Shown: positions 6,199 to 11,862 of the stretch, in pieces
Layout of the letters: each line of letters starts with the position of its first letter
How positions within the stretch are numbered: position 1 is the stretch's first letter
Origin: Patescibacteria group bacterium
GTDB lineage: Bacteria > Patescibacteria > UBA1384 > CAILIB01
DNA length: 11,862 nt
Direction: 5' to 3'
Assembly: GCA_020696955.1 (NCBI GenBank)
Contig: JAJFBK010000032.1
Location: forward strand, 1-11,862
Notes under the pieces: model-generated
The model's database searches: none
What the model saw: the letters and a program-made list of their open reading frames with translations, nothing else
What the model was told of the DNA's origin: nothing
Position numbers and translations under genes: made by a program

Positions 6199-7379
6199 AT
6201 AAAGCAGTAAGCACAGAAGCATTGGAACAACTTGCTCCATCCGTTTTCCTCTGGCTCCAAGACACTGATTTAGAGTCCATTCAGGACTATTATCATAAGC
6301 TGCCACAGGAAAGAGAAGACATCATCAGTAAGATGATTCCTTTTCTAATGTTTCAGGCATCAATTGAGCGCACCCGGAAGCTTAGCACTTGGTTCAGCAC
6401 CAACGCACCCACACAACTTACTAATCCTGACCTGACACTTTTGGTAAATGACCTTTCAATATACAGCGCAGCTTCTGTTGCAACCCAATACTCCAATCAC
6501 CATACCGGATTGATAATGAATCTTAAGCCCGGCACTAATGTAAGCGACATCGCTTCATGGGCAGCTTCTTGGGCTAACGGCTTGCTCAACATACAATATT
6601 TTGCGACAGTTGCTCAATTTGAAGAATATTCCATATACCTTAATTCCTTTATCAGCCAGCAATTTGCACTTGAAGAGCTACAAAGCATTGCAAAGTCATT
6701 TGACGACCTTCTAAATGATATTGACAGAGCCATAACTGATGCGGGATTTGAGCCTATACGTCTTTCTACCGAGCTCTCTAATCGTCTTCACAAAACATTG
6801 GATACTGTCTCATTCTTGCCACCGCAACTCATTGAAGAGCTTGGAAATAAACTTTTTACTGAGGATTCCTACAAAAAGATAGCCGGTCTAGCATATGTTT
6901 GTGAGCTCACCATTGAGCTCATTAGAACAAATTACACCGAGAAAGAAAGAGCCAGAATTGCACTGTGGGAGTCCTTACGAAAAAAGTGGCTTTCCCAAAC
7001 CTTCCTTGAAGACCCTTCCTCTATCGAGGATCGCCCCGACGACAGCCAGAGAAAACGGGCTGAATGGATCTACCAACTGATAACACCCTCCTTTATTGGC
7101 AACCAGACCCAGTGGGAATATATTCGTTCATACCTTCTCACTATACCGTACGAACGGAGAGACTCAGTTCGAGAGGAGCTAATTTATGCCATAAGCCGTT
7201 TAGCGATTATCCGCTTATATTTTGATTCGATTGACATGGATTTCTTTTTACAAAAAATTCAGTCTTTCGAAAGTTCTTCAGAACGAGCCGAGTTCATTGC
7301 CTCCCTCGAGCCCAAGGTTGATCCTGAACTCTGGCCTATGACCCAAAAGGCAATGCAAATGATTGCTTCAATTCTCTGA
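6195..7379 (+). CDS. Conserved-looking all-helical protein of unknown function
   Basis: A 394-aa protein that begins with ATG inside the ATGA overlap with the preceding stop (6195-6198) and ends in TGA overlapping the next ATG. I do not recognise the family. It is predicted to be almost entirely alpha-helical, with many Leu/Ile/Phe/Trp positions spaced as in helical repeats. It has no signal peptide, no convincing membrane segment, no nucleotide-binding loop, and only one cysteine (in the 'AYVCELTIELI' helix). Tryptophans are frequent (for example SWAASWANG near residue 120 and the 'EWIYQLITPSF' region near 290). The central 'RIALWESLRKKWLS' stretch and the following acidic linker suggest two helical lobes. 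It has the look of a structural or adaptor protein rather than an enzyme. Overlaps on both sides place it in the same translational unit as the VirB6-like protein and the ATPase. Confidence 0.7.
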   Translation: MNKAVSTEALEQLAPSVFLWLQDTDLESIQDYYHKLPQEREDIISKMIPFLMFQASIERTRKLSTWFSTNAPTQLTNPDLTLLVNDLSIYSAASVATQYSNHHTGLIMNLKPGTNVSDIASWAASWANGLLNIQYFATVAQFEEYSIYLNSFISQQFALEELQSIAKSFDDLLNDIDRAITDAGFEPIRLSTELSNRLHKTLDTVSFLPPQLIEELGNKLFTEDSYKKIAGLAYVCELTIELIRTNYTEKERARIALWESLRKKWLSQTFLEDPSSIEDRPDDSQRKRAEWIYQLITPSFIGNQTQWEYIRSYLLTIPYERRDSVREELIYAISRLAIIRLYFDSIDMDFFLQKIQSFESSSERAEFIASLEPKVDPELWPMTQKAMQMIASIL

Positions 7380-9739
7380 TGAACCGCTCACCGTTTCCCC
7401 CTATCCTGGTTGATGTCTTGGCGGCAACCGTCAGGGCAACGGCCAATACCTTTACCCTTCTCATTGTCGGCCTCGTGGTCACCCTGGGATTTTTTGGAAT
7501 GGGAGGAGACGCTCTCTTTTTGGCAAGCACCATCAGCATCAACACGCTCATTGCTATCGTTCAGGAAGTAAGAGCCAAGAACGTGCTGCGCTCGCTTGAG
7601 CTGATTACCAAACAACATGTGAAAGTGATGAGAAACCACGTGACCCAGCATTTTTCACCAGACCAGTTACAAGTCGGTGATCATGTTGTAGTTCAAACAG
7701 GTGACCCGATTCCGGCTGACGGCCAAATCATTGAGGCCCACAACCTTTCGGTCAACCAGGCAATGCTTACCGGTGAATCAAGTGAAATCGGTCTGCATGC
7801 CCATGATTTGGTATATGCGGGGAGTTATGTCACGACCGGTAACGCCATCTTCAAGGTAACCGCAGTTAATGATCATACCCGGGCCGGCCAGATGACTAAG
7901 AAATTAAAATGGTACGAAGTAAAGCTTACTCCCCTCCAGCAATCACTCAGCCGAGTTATCCAGGTACTTACCTATGTTGCCATAGCCCTGGCCGTTCTTA
8001 TCTACATGGAAGGACGAAGGGCTAATCTTGAAATCACCAATATCATCAACACCATTGCCAGTGGTGCCATTTCGGTAGTACCTGAGGGACTGCTTTTGGC
8101 CAGCACTCTGCTCTTTAGTTATGGCGCCTTGAAACTCATGAAGCAGCACGTACTTATTCGCCGGGTTGCGGCCGTAGAAGGCTTTAGCCGGCTTTCCGTG
8201 CTCTGCATGGACAAGACCGGCACGCTCACCACCGATCAGCTCCAGGTAAGTCAGGTAGTGTCACTAGACAAGGAAACGACGCCCACCATACTTGCTTGGT
8301 ATTTGAATGCATTCGTGGAGGGACAGACCGGCATCAATAGTACTTTTAAGGCATTAGCCGCCTGGAATAAGCCCCAGAAAACCATCATCCACGAGATCCT
8401 TCCCTTTAGCTCAAGCTACAAATACAGCGCCGTGCTTTTTCAGGATGGAAGCAGCGGCAGGGCCCTTGCACTTGGAGCGCCTGAAATTTTAGGCAAAGAG
8501 ATACTCTCAGAGGAGCAACAAGAGCAAATCGACACTGTCATGTCCAAAGGGCAACGAGTACTTCTGCTTGTTGATTACGGCACGACCAGGACCGTACTAA
8601 GCGATTCATTAAAAAAGAAAGGCACGGCAGTTGGCTTCGTTTCTTTGAAGCCGACTATCCGTCCCGATGCGGAAGATACCATCTTTTACCTCCAAGCCCA
8701 GGGTGTCGGACTCAAGGTTATCTCTGGAGACAGCCTGCAGACCGTCCAAGCCCTCTCAAAGTCCCTGGGTATTCTTCACTGGAAAAGTGCCATTACAGGA
8801 GATGAACTTTCCGAACTCACCCCATCTGAATGGAATCGAATAGTACCGCAGACCACCCTTTTTTGTCGGGTACTGCCGGAACAGAAAGAACGGATCATTG
8901 AGACGCTGCAACGCCACGGCTTTGTCGGCATGGTAGGTGACGGTGTAAATGACGCCTTAGCCCTCAAAAAAGCCGACCTTAGCATTGCCATGGCTGAAGG
9001 AAGCGAAGCGGCCAGACAAGTATCAGACGTAATCCTTCTCGACAATCGATTCGCTTCGCTACCGGTGGGAATGCGGCTTGGCTCTCAGATCATTCTCGGA
9101 GTCCAAATGGTAAGCTGCTTGTTCTTCAACAAGATAATCCTTGGCGCCACGGTACTGCTGCTTAATTTGGCCCTCAGCGCCCCCTACCCCTTCACCACCC
9201 GCCACTTGCTGCTGCTCAATCTTTTTACGGTGGGTATCCCCACCTTCATCTGGTCAGTTTTTCCAGCCCAGGCCGCAAGGAGAGATCCGGGTACCAGGCT
9301 GCTGCGACCAACCCTACGTTTTGCCATTCCCAACGGAGTAATCAGCGGGCTGGCAGCCATTGTCGTCTATCAGCTCATCTTCACCTTCAACGGCAATTCT
9401 GCTTCCGCCTCGTCAGCCACCTTCTTCGTGAGCCTGCTTCTAGGCATCTTCACGTTCTGGCTCATTCCGCTTCACGTTGGGGCCATTCGAAACAAGACAT
9501 TACAAGAATGGCCATGGATCTATACCATAGCCTCTCTTGCCTTGATTGTAGCCGGCACCCAAAGCGCCGTGATCACCGAGTTGTTCAACCTAACCTCTCT
9601 CCTGTGGCAGGAATGGATACTCGTTTCAGCCGTTACCGTCCTTGCCGGATGCGCTCTCTGGTCAATGACCTATAAGCGGAAGCAGTACGTAGTCCCAGCA
9701 GCCGAAGCAGCCCTAACGGCCAGACAGGCTATTTCCTGA
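7379..9739 (+). CDS. Cation-translocating P-type ATPase, CtpE-like
   Basis: A 786-aa integral membrane ion pump with all P-type hallmarks. TGES begins at residue 131 (actuator domain). The M4 ion-site motif PEGL starts at 235. The phosphorylation motif DKTGTLT has its aspartate at 278. LGAPE stands in place of the usual KGAPE in the nucleotide domain. The hinge motif MVGDGVNDA lies at 518-526. The M6 segment N614-LFTVGIP-TF matches the pattern of the CtpE group rather than the N-x-x-D-x-x-P of SERCA-type pumps. Mycobacterial CtpE has been linked to Ca2+ uptake, so Ca2+ or another divalent cation is a reasonable guess; the substrate cannot be read from sequence. The N-terminus lacks part of the leader seen in CtpE, and no heavy-metal domain is present. 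Its ATG overlaps the previous TGA by one base, so it is coupled to the upstream genes. A small gene overlaps its 3' end on the other strand. Confidence 0.92.
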   Translation: MNRSPFPPILVDVLAATVRATANTFTLLIVGLVVTLGFFGMGGDALFLASTISINTLIAIVQEVRAKNVLRSLELITKQHVKVMRNHVTQHFSPDQLQVGDHVVVQTGDPIPADGQIIEAHNLSVNQAMLTGESSEIGLHAHDLVYAGSYVTTGNAIFKVTAVNDHTRAGQMTKKLKWYEVKLTPLQQSLSRVIQVLTYVAIALAVLIYMEGRRANLEITNIINTIASGAISVVPEGLLLASTLLFSYGALKLMKQHVLIRRVAAVEGFSRLSVLCMDKTGTLTTDQLQVSQVVSLDKETTPTILAWYLNAFVEGQTGINSTFKALAAWNKPQKTIIHEILPFSSSYKYSAVLFQDGSSGRALALGAPEILGKEILSEEQQEQIDTVMSKGQRVLLLVDYGTTRTVLSDSLKKKGTAVGFVSLKPTIRPDAEDTIFYLQAQGVGLKVISGDSLQTVQALSKSLGILHWKSAITGDELSELTPSEWNRIVPQTTLFCRVLPEQKERIIETLQRHGFVGMVGDGVNDALALKKADLSIAMAEGSEAARQVSDVILLDNRFASLPVGMRLGSQIILGVQMVSCLFFNKIILGATVLLLNLALSAPYPFTTRHLLLLNLFTVGIPTFIWSVFPAQAARRDPGTRLLRPTLRFAIPNGVISGLAAIVVYQLIFTFNGNSASASSATFFVSLLLGIFTFWLIPLHVGAIRNKTLQEWPWIYTIASLALIVAGTQSAVITELFNLTSLLWQEWILVSAVTVLAGCALWSMTYKRKQYVVPAAEAALTARQAIS

Positions 9740-9908
9740 CATCGGACATTTTCTCCTCAATACCGTCACGAACCTCATCTGCTCTCTCCTTCAAGTTATC
9801 CAGCCCTTGCTCGGCATCCTGGGTAATGCTGTCGATAACGTCAGCCCCCTGCTCCTGTGCGTTTCGCAAGGCCTCTTCGCTACTGTTCTTTAGGTGCTCA
9901 AAATCCAT
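9729..9908 (-). CDS. 59-aa acidic amphipathic helical protein
   Basis: A small ORF on the minus strand, with ATG at 9906-9908 and TAG at 9729-9731. The peptide starts MDFEHLKNSSEEALRNAQEQ and ends EEKMSDVRK. It contains no proline, cysteine, tryptophan or tyrosine. It is rich in Glu, Asp, Lys, Arg, Ala and Gln, with hydrophobic residues every three to four positions (Val24, Ile25, Ile28, Leu36, Leu39, Val46, Ile50, Met54). This is the pattern of one long amphipathic helix or short coiled coil, as in small stress proteins of CsbD, YtxH or LEA-like type. None of these is matched closely enough to name it. No Shine-Dalgarno is present; a promoter-like pair is placed upstream. The last 11 bases overlap the ATPase gene tail to tail. 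Coding status is supported by the open frame, the coherent helical pattern and the promoter. Confidence 0.6.
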   Translation of the reverse strand: MDFEHLKNSSEEALRNAQEQGADVIDSITQDAEQGLDNLKERADEVRDGIEEKMSDVRK

Positions 9909-9940
9909 ACGATTACGTTAAGCTTTTAAATCTTGGTAAG

Positions 9941-9970
9941 CATATAGGAACAGACATGACTCAGCCGTAA
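9941..9970 (-). promoter_or_regulatory. Putative promoter of the 59-aa gene
   Basis: On the minus strand TTACGG (9965-9970) precedes TATATG (9941-9946) by 18 nt, giving a leader of about 25 nt. The -35 overlaps a 9-mer shared with the promoter of the 35-aa gene. Confidence 0.4.
9960..9968 (-). repeat. Copy 1 of shared 9-mer ACGGCTGAG
   Basis: Minus-strand ACGGCTGAG, 51 nt before the start codon of the 59-aa gene and 13 nt before its -10. It is identical to the copy at 10185-10193. Possibly an operator or a -35-region element common to the two small genes. Confidence 0.45.
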
Positions 9971-9982
9971 TTTGGCGCACAA

Positions 9983-10011
9983 AAAAAGAATCCTTACTCA
10001 GGATTCTTTTT
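9983..10011. terminator. Bidirectional rho-independent terminator
   Basis: Perfect 11-bp inverted repeat (9983-9993 with 10001-10011) around a 7-nt loop, flanked by A-tracts on one side and T-tracts on the other, so it can work on both strands. On the minus strand it ends the 35-aa gene 18 bp after its stop. On the plus strand it would stop read-through from the ATPase operon, about 240 nt past the ATPase stop, after crossing the 59-aa gene antisense. Confidence 0.85.
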
Positions 10012-10028
10012 GCTTTGTTCTCGAGAGA

Positions 10029-10136
10029 CTACTGGCAGGCTTCGCAATCAGGATTGTCGATACGACAAGCCTTTATTGGTAGCAGTTCGAAATCATCTGA
10101 AGATTGAGGTGTCCAGGCTTTTACGTCGGTTTCCAT
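10029..10136 (-). CDS. 35-aa peptide resembling the C-terminal redox tail of ribonucleotide reductase large subunit
   Basis: A minus-strand ORF from ATG (10134-10136) to TAG (10029-10031), with AAGGAG (10141-10146) four bases upstream. The first half (METDVKAWTPQSSDDFELLP) is acidic and looks flexible. The second ends KACRIDNPDCEACQ, with cysteines at 24, 31 and 34. A Cys...NP-x-CEACQ-like ending is what I recall from the mobile C-terminal tails of class I NrdA-type subunits. In those, the terminal cysteine pair passes electrons from thioredoxin or glutaredoxin to the active site. Here the tail stands alone with its own RBS, candidate promoter and terminator, rather than at the end of an enzyme of 700 or more residues. 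It could be a free redox peptide, a separated piece of nrdA, a small metal-binding protein, or a peptide-modification precursor. The match is from memory and unverified. Confidence 0.55.
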   Translation of the reverse strand: METDVKAWTPQSSDDFELLPIKACRIDNPDCEACQ

Positions 10137-10166
10137 GCGGCTCCTTTGCTTACTTATTTCGTAGTT

Positions 10167-10195
10167 AGTATGTACTCATGATACCTCAGCCGTCA
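10167..10195 (-). promoter_or_regulatory. Putative promoter of the 35-aa gene
   Basis: On the minus strand TGACGG (10190-10195), a 17-nt spacer and CATACT (10167-10172). The spacing is good, and both boxes are partial matches (-10 4/6). The transcript would start about 25 nt before the start codon and include the AAGGAG site. Confidence 0.4.
10185..10193 (-). repeat. Copy 2 of shared 9-mer ACGGCTGAG
   Basis: Minus-strand ACGGCTGAG, 48 nt before the start of the 35-aa gene and 12 nt before its -10, mirroring copy 1 at 9960-9968. Confidence 0.45.
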
Positions 10196-10304
10196 GTAAG
10201 CAAACAAGCATTCCGAAGAGGTAAGGTGATAATTATTTATAGAAGCCGAAAAATTACAAAATTCAAAAAACCCTTTACTCCGTGTTTTTACATGGCAAAC
10301 TAGC

Positions 10305-10333
10305 TTGACCATTCAGGTTGTTAGTGTTAAGAA
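10305..10333 (+). promoter_or_regulatory. Putative promoter of the signal peptidase/TasA-like pair
   Basis: TTGACC (10305-10310, 5/6), a 17-nt spacer and TAAGAA (10328-10333), with an extended -10 TG at 10325-10326. Transcription should begin around 10340. This excludes the upstream TTG (10318) and ATG (10333) as starts and favours the ATG at 10366. The 10196-10304 stretch before it is AT-rich and shows nothing else convincing. Confidence 0.5.
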
Positions 10334-10365
10334 TGCATCAGGATTATAGACTCATTAGGCACTTC

Positions 10366-10830
10366 ATGAGCACCGCTTCCCTCCTTCATTTCAACCGGAT
10401 TATTCCCATTCTCGCGGTGACGGCCATAGGCCTGGCGCTTTTCTTTTTTGTGCTCTCTGATTTCAAGCTTCTTTTTATTAGGTCCGGATCCATGGAACCT
10501 GAGTTGCCCACTGGAAGCCTGATCTTTATAAAGCCAGCACCAGCATATGAAGTCAGAGACATCATTGCTTATAAGGGCCCGGCAAACGAGATCATTACCC
10601 ATCGGATAAAAACCAAGATCTTGGAAAATAAACAGAGTATCTATATTACCCAGGGCGATGCCAATAGCATCCAGGATTTGGCGCCGGTTTCAGAAAGTAG
10701 CATCCTTGGAAAGCATTACTCTTCTATTCCCTGGATCGGCTACGCCGCGGGGTATGCCAAGACTTTACCTGGCCTCATACTGATTACGATAGCAATTCTC
10801 TTTCTCGCTAAGAAAACTCATCATGCGTAA
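10366..10830 (+). CDS. sipW: SipW-like (ER-type, Ser/His) signal peptidase I
   Basis: A 154-aa membrane-anchored serine protease that removes signal peptides outside the cytoplasmic membrane. A transmembrane helix at about 14-30 is followed by the catalytic box RSGSMEP (Ser42). The general base is the histidine in ITHRI (His79), in place of the lysine of ordinary bacterial LepB. The conserved GDAN motif (Asp98) and an ILGK segment follow. A second hydrophobic helix near the C-terminus (about 126-148) ends in KKTHH. The Ser/His arrangement and short length place it in the archaeal/ER family that includes Bacillus SipW, which processes TasA. The ATG at 10366 was chosen because the promoter predicts initiation near 10340; it has a weak AGG seven bases upstream. 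An in-frame ATG at 10333 and TTG at 10318 would add 11 or 16 residues. The stop overlaps the next start by eight bases, so the pair is coupled. Confidence 0.88.
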   Translation: MSTASLLHFNRIIPILAVTAIGLALFFFVLSDFKLLFIRSGSMEPELPTGSLIFIKPAPAYEVRDIIAYKGPANEIITHRIKTKILENKQSIYITQGDANSIQDLAPVSESSILGKHYSSIPWIGYAAGYAKTLPGLILITIAILFLAKKTHHA

Positions 10831-11806
10831 GTTTCTTCGTATTTCCTGCACCTTGCTCCTTGCCTTGGTCTTTTTCGGATGGCCTGGATCAGCACCCCAA
10901 ACTCATGCCTCACAATTTATGGCCGGTCCGCTCAGGATCAACATTCCTACTACTCCGCTCTTTCAACAACCCAATATTAAGCCTGGGGATTCCTACTTTA
11001 AGGATCTTACCGTTACCAATACCTCATCCCAGTCCCACGCCGTTGCTATCGGCATCCGAGGAGCCACCGGGTCTTTGGCGAGAGTTATTGAGATCCGCAC
11101 CAAGGTTGACAACCAACCGGTTTGGAATCTGACCATCGAAAAGTTGGTGAGCAACCCGGCGGCCAGTACCATCGTCATTCCCGTCCTGCCAGCCGGAGAG
11201 ACCAGGACCATGCAGATTGAGGCTCATCTGCCAGCCAGTACTGGAAACGCTTACCAAGGAGTAACTACCGGTATATTTCGAATAGTTTTTGGAACCGAAG
11301 GCGCTTTTGTAACTCCTACGAACCTAAGTGGTATAGGCGGAACCATCATAGCCCCAACACCTGGACAAACTGGATTCCTAGCCTCAAGTACCCAACAAGA
11401 TTCTCCTACCATACAGCAGGCCAATGCCTTGATTGCTGAGGCCACCCCCATTCCTACGCCACAAGGCCATCCTGATGCGTTTGGTTTGGTACAGGGAGCC
11501 TCAACTGAGAAAAGCGGCAACTGCTTCTGGTGGTGGGTACTAGGTATTCTCTTTACTCTTAGCATAGCTCTGTACGCTTGGTTCCAACGAGGACGAACGG
11601 TAATCCTGGGTTATGTATGGCCTCTGGTTATTGCGGCTGGATTCTACTTCCTCCATGGCTATCTCCATCGTTTTTACACCGAAAGTAAGTGGTGTGACTT
11701 TTTTCTCTGGTACGAGCTGTTCATTCTTGTTCTCTACTACCTATCGCTTCGCTTCATCAACAAAGAAGCCCCTGCTCAAGAAAGTCCGGCTCTGGACATC
11801 CGGTAA
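10823..11806 (+). CDS. TasA/camelysin-like secreted-domain protein with C-terminal three-helix membrane module
   Basis: A 327-aa protein. Residues 1-29 are a signal peptide ending T-H-A. Residues 30-160 form a beta-rich domain with signatures I associate with TasA/camelysin: 'NIKPGDSYFKDLTVTNTSS' (51-69), 'LPAGETRTM' (about 124-132) and 'GNAYQGVTTGIFRIVF' (about 140-156). Such proteins are SipW substrates and form surface fibres or metalloprotease-like coat proteins in Bacillus. A Pro/Thr/Gln-rich linker at about 165-230 leads to three hydrophobic segments at about 234-254, 260-281 and 290-312. These are rich in Trp, Phe and Tyr and are followed by a short polar tail. Bacillus TasA lacks such a module, so this one would be membrane-anchored with the fibre-like domain outside. 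The ATG at 10823 lies within the last eight bases of the peptidase gene. A role as the peptidase's substrate and as a surface or host-contact structure is inference. Confidence 0.7.
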   Translation: MRKFLRISCTLLLALVFFGWPGSAPQTHASQFMAGPLRINIPTTPLFQQPNIKPGDSYFKDLTVTNTSSQSHAVAIGIRGATGSLARVIEIRTKVDNQPVWNLTIEKLVSNPAASTIVIPVLPAGETRTMQIEAHLPASTGNAYQGVTTGIFRIVFGTEGAFVTPTNLSGIGGTIIAPTPGQTGFLASSTQQDSPTIQQANALIAEATPIPTPQGHPDAFGLVQGASTEKSGNCFWWWVLGILFTLSIALYAWFQRGRTVILGYVWPLVIAAGFYFLHGYLHRFYTESKWCDFFLWYELFILVLYYLSLRFINKEAPAQESPALDIR

Positions 11807-11818
11807 AAAAACAAAAAG

Positions 11819-11847
11819 AAAATCCCGCAGACTGCTGCGGGATTTTT
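11819..11847 (+). terminator. Rho-independent terminator after the TasA-like gene
   Basis: Perfect 12-bp stem (11819-11830 with 11835-11846) with GC-rich centre, ACTG loop and T(5) run ending at 11847, 12 bp after the stop codon. It closes the peptidase/TasA-like operon. Confidence 0.92.
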
Positions 11848-11862
11848 AATGTGGCAAAACTA

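Noticed and set aside
10168..10184. Partial inverted repeat GTAT...ATAC near the 35-aa gene promoter
   Set aside because: The arms are only four bases with an offset centre, too weak to call an operator.
10286..10302. Similarity of ACATGGCAAACTAG to the window's last bases (GTGGCAAAACTA)
   Set aside because: The match is short and gapped and the window ends there, so a direct repeat or attachment site cannot be supported.
10226..10303. GTG-initiated 25-aa basic frame with AGAGG upstream
   Set aside because: It is short, starts with GTG, has no promoter and lies in AT-rich sequence directly before the sipW promoter. Its composition reflects A/T bias.
10318..10365. Longer N-terminus for the signal peptidase (TTG 10318 or ATG 10333)
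   Set aside because: The proposed -10 box overlaps these codons, so they would not be in the transcript. The added residues do not belong to the family core. A different transcription start would reopen this.
1..11862. Reassigned UGA (code 25) as in Gracilibacteria/SR1
   Set aside because: TGA ends the 341-aa, 394-aa and ATPase genes at positions coherent with overlapping downstream starts or with the family's expected length, so UGA acts as a normal stop.
1..11862. CRISPR arrays, tRNA or rRNA genes, insertion sequences
   Set aside because: No regularly spaced repeats, cloverleaf sequences, rRNA motifs, transposase frames or terminal inverted repeats were seen.

Overview
The window reads like a chromosomal segment of a Candidate Phyla Radiation (Patescibacteria) bacterium, most plausibly Saccharibacteria. 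This is inferred from gene content and style and is not proven. The indicators are a VirB6/TrbL-like polytopic protein with a long extracytoplasmic domain, a SipW-type signal peptidase beside a TasA-like protein, tightly overlapping genes, few strong Shine-Dalgarno sites and probable leaderless starts. UGA is used as a stop (the 394-aa protein and the P-type ATPase), which argues against the code-25 lineages SR1 and Gracilibacteria.

Left edge (1-1002, minus strand): a 5' fragment of folD (folate C1 metabolism) lies 32 nt downstream of radC (JAMM/MPN-domain RadC family). They probably form a radC-folD operon driven by a promoter at 974-1002.

Stress block (about 954-1900, plus strand): a divergent promoter, a structured leader of roughly 140 nt, and a 19-codon micro-ORF that ends inside the signature of KGG-type stress proteins. 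This ORF has a strong RBS and its own terminator. It is followed by a YflT-like general stress protein, also with its own terminator.

Surface/secretion operon (1911-9739, plus strand): one recognisable promoter followed by four genes joined by 8-, 4- and 1-nt overlaps. They are a 1069-aa VirB6/TrbL-like membrane protein with a signal peptide and a charged cytoplasmic tail, a 341-aa charged helical protein, a 394-aa helical protein of unknown family, and a 786-aa CtpE-like cation P-type ATPase. Translational coupling suggests they are made together. A link between the secretion-like membrane protein and ion transport is inference.

Small-gene block (9729-10195, minus strand): two small genes sit in space that otherwise looks intergenic. 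One is a 59-aa acidic amphipathic helical protein whose 3' end overlaps the ATPase gene tail to tail. The other is a 35-aa peptide that resembles the redox-active C-terminal tail of a ribonucleotide reductase large subunit. Their putative promoters share a 9-mer (ACGGCTGAG) at matching distances from -10 boxes and start codons. A bidirectional terminator separates them.

Right edge (10305-11847, plus strand): a promoter, a SipW-like (Ser/His dyad) signal peptidase, an 8-nt overlap into a TasA/camelysin-like secreted domain carrying an unusual C-terminal three-helix membrane module, and a strong terminator. The peptidase probably processes its neighbour.
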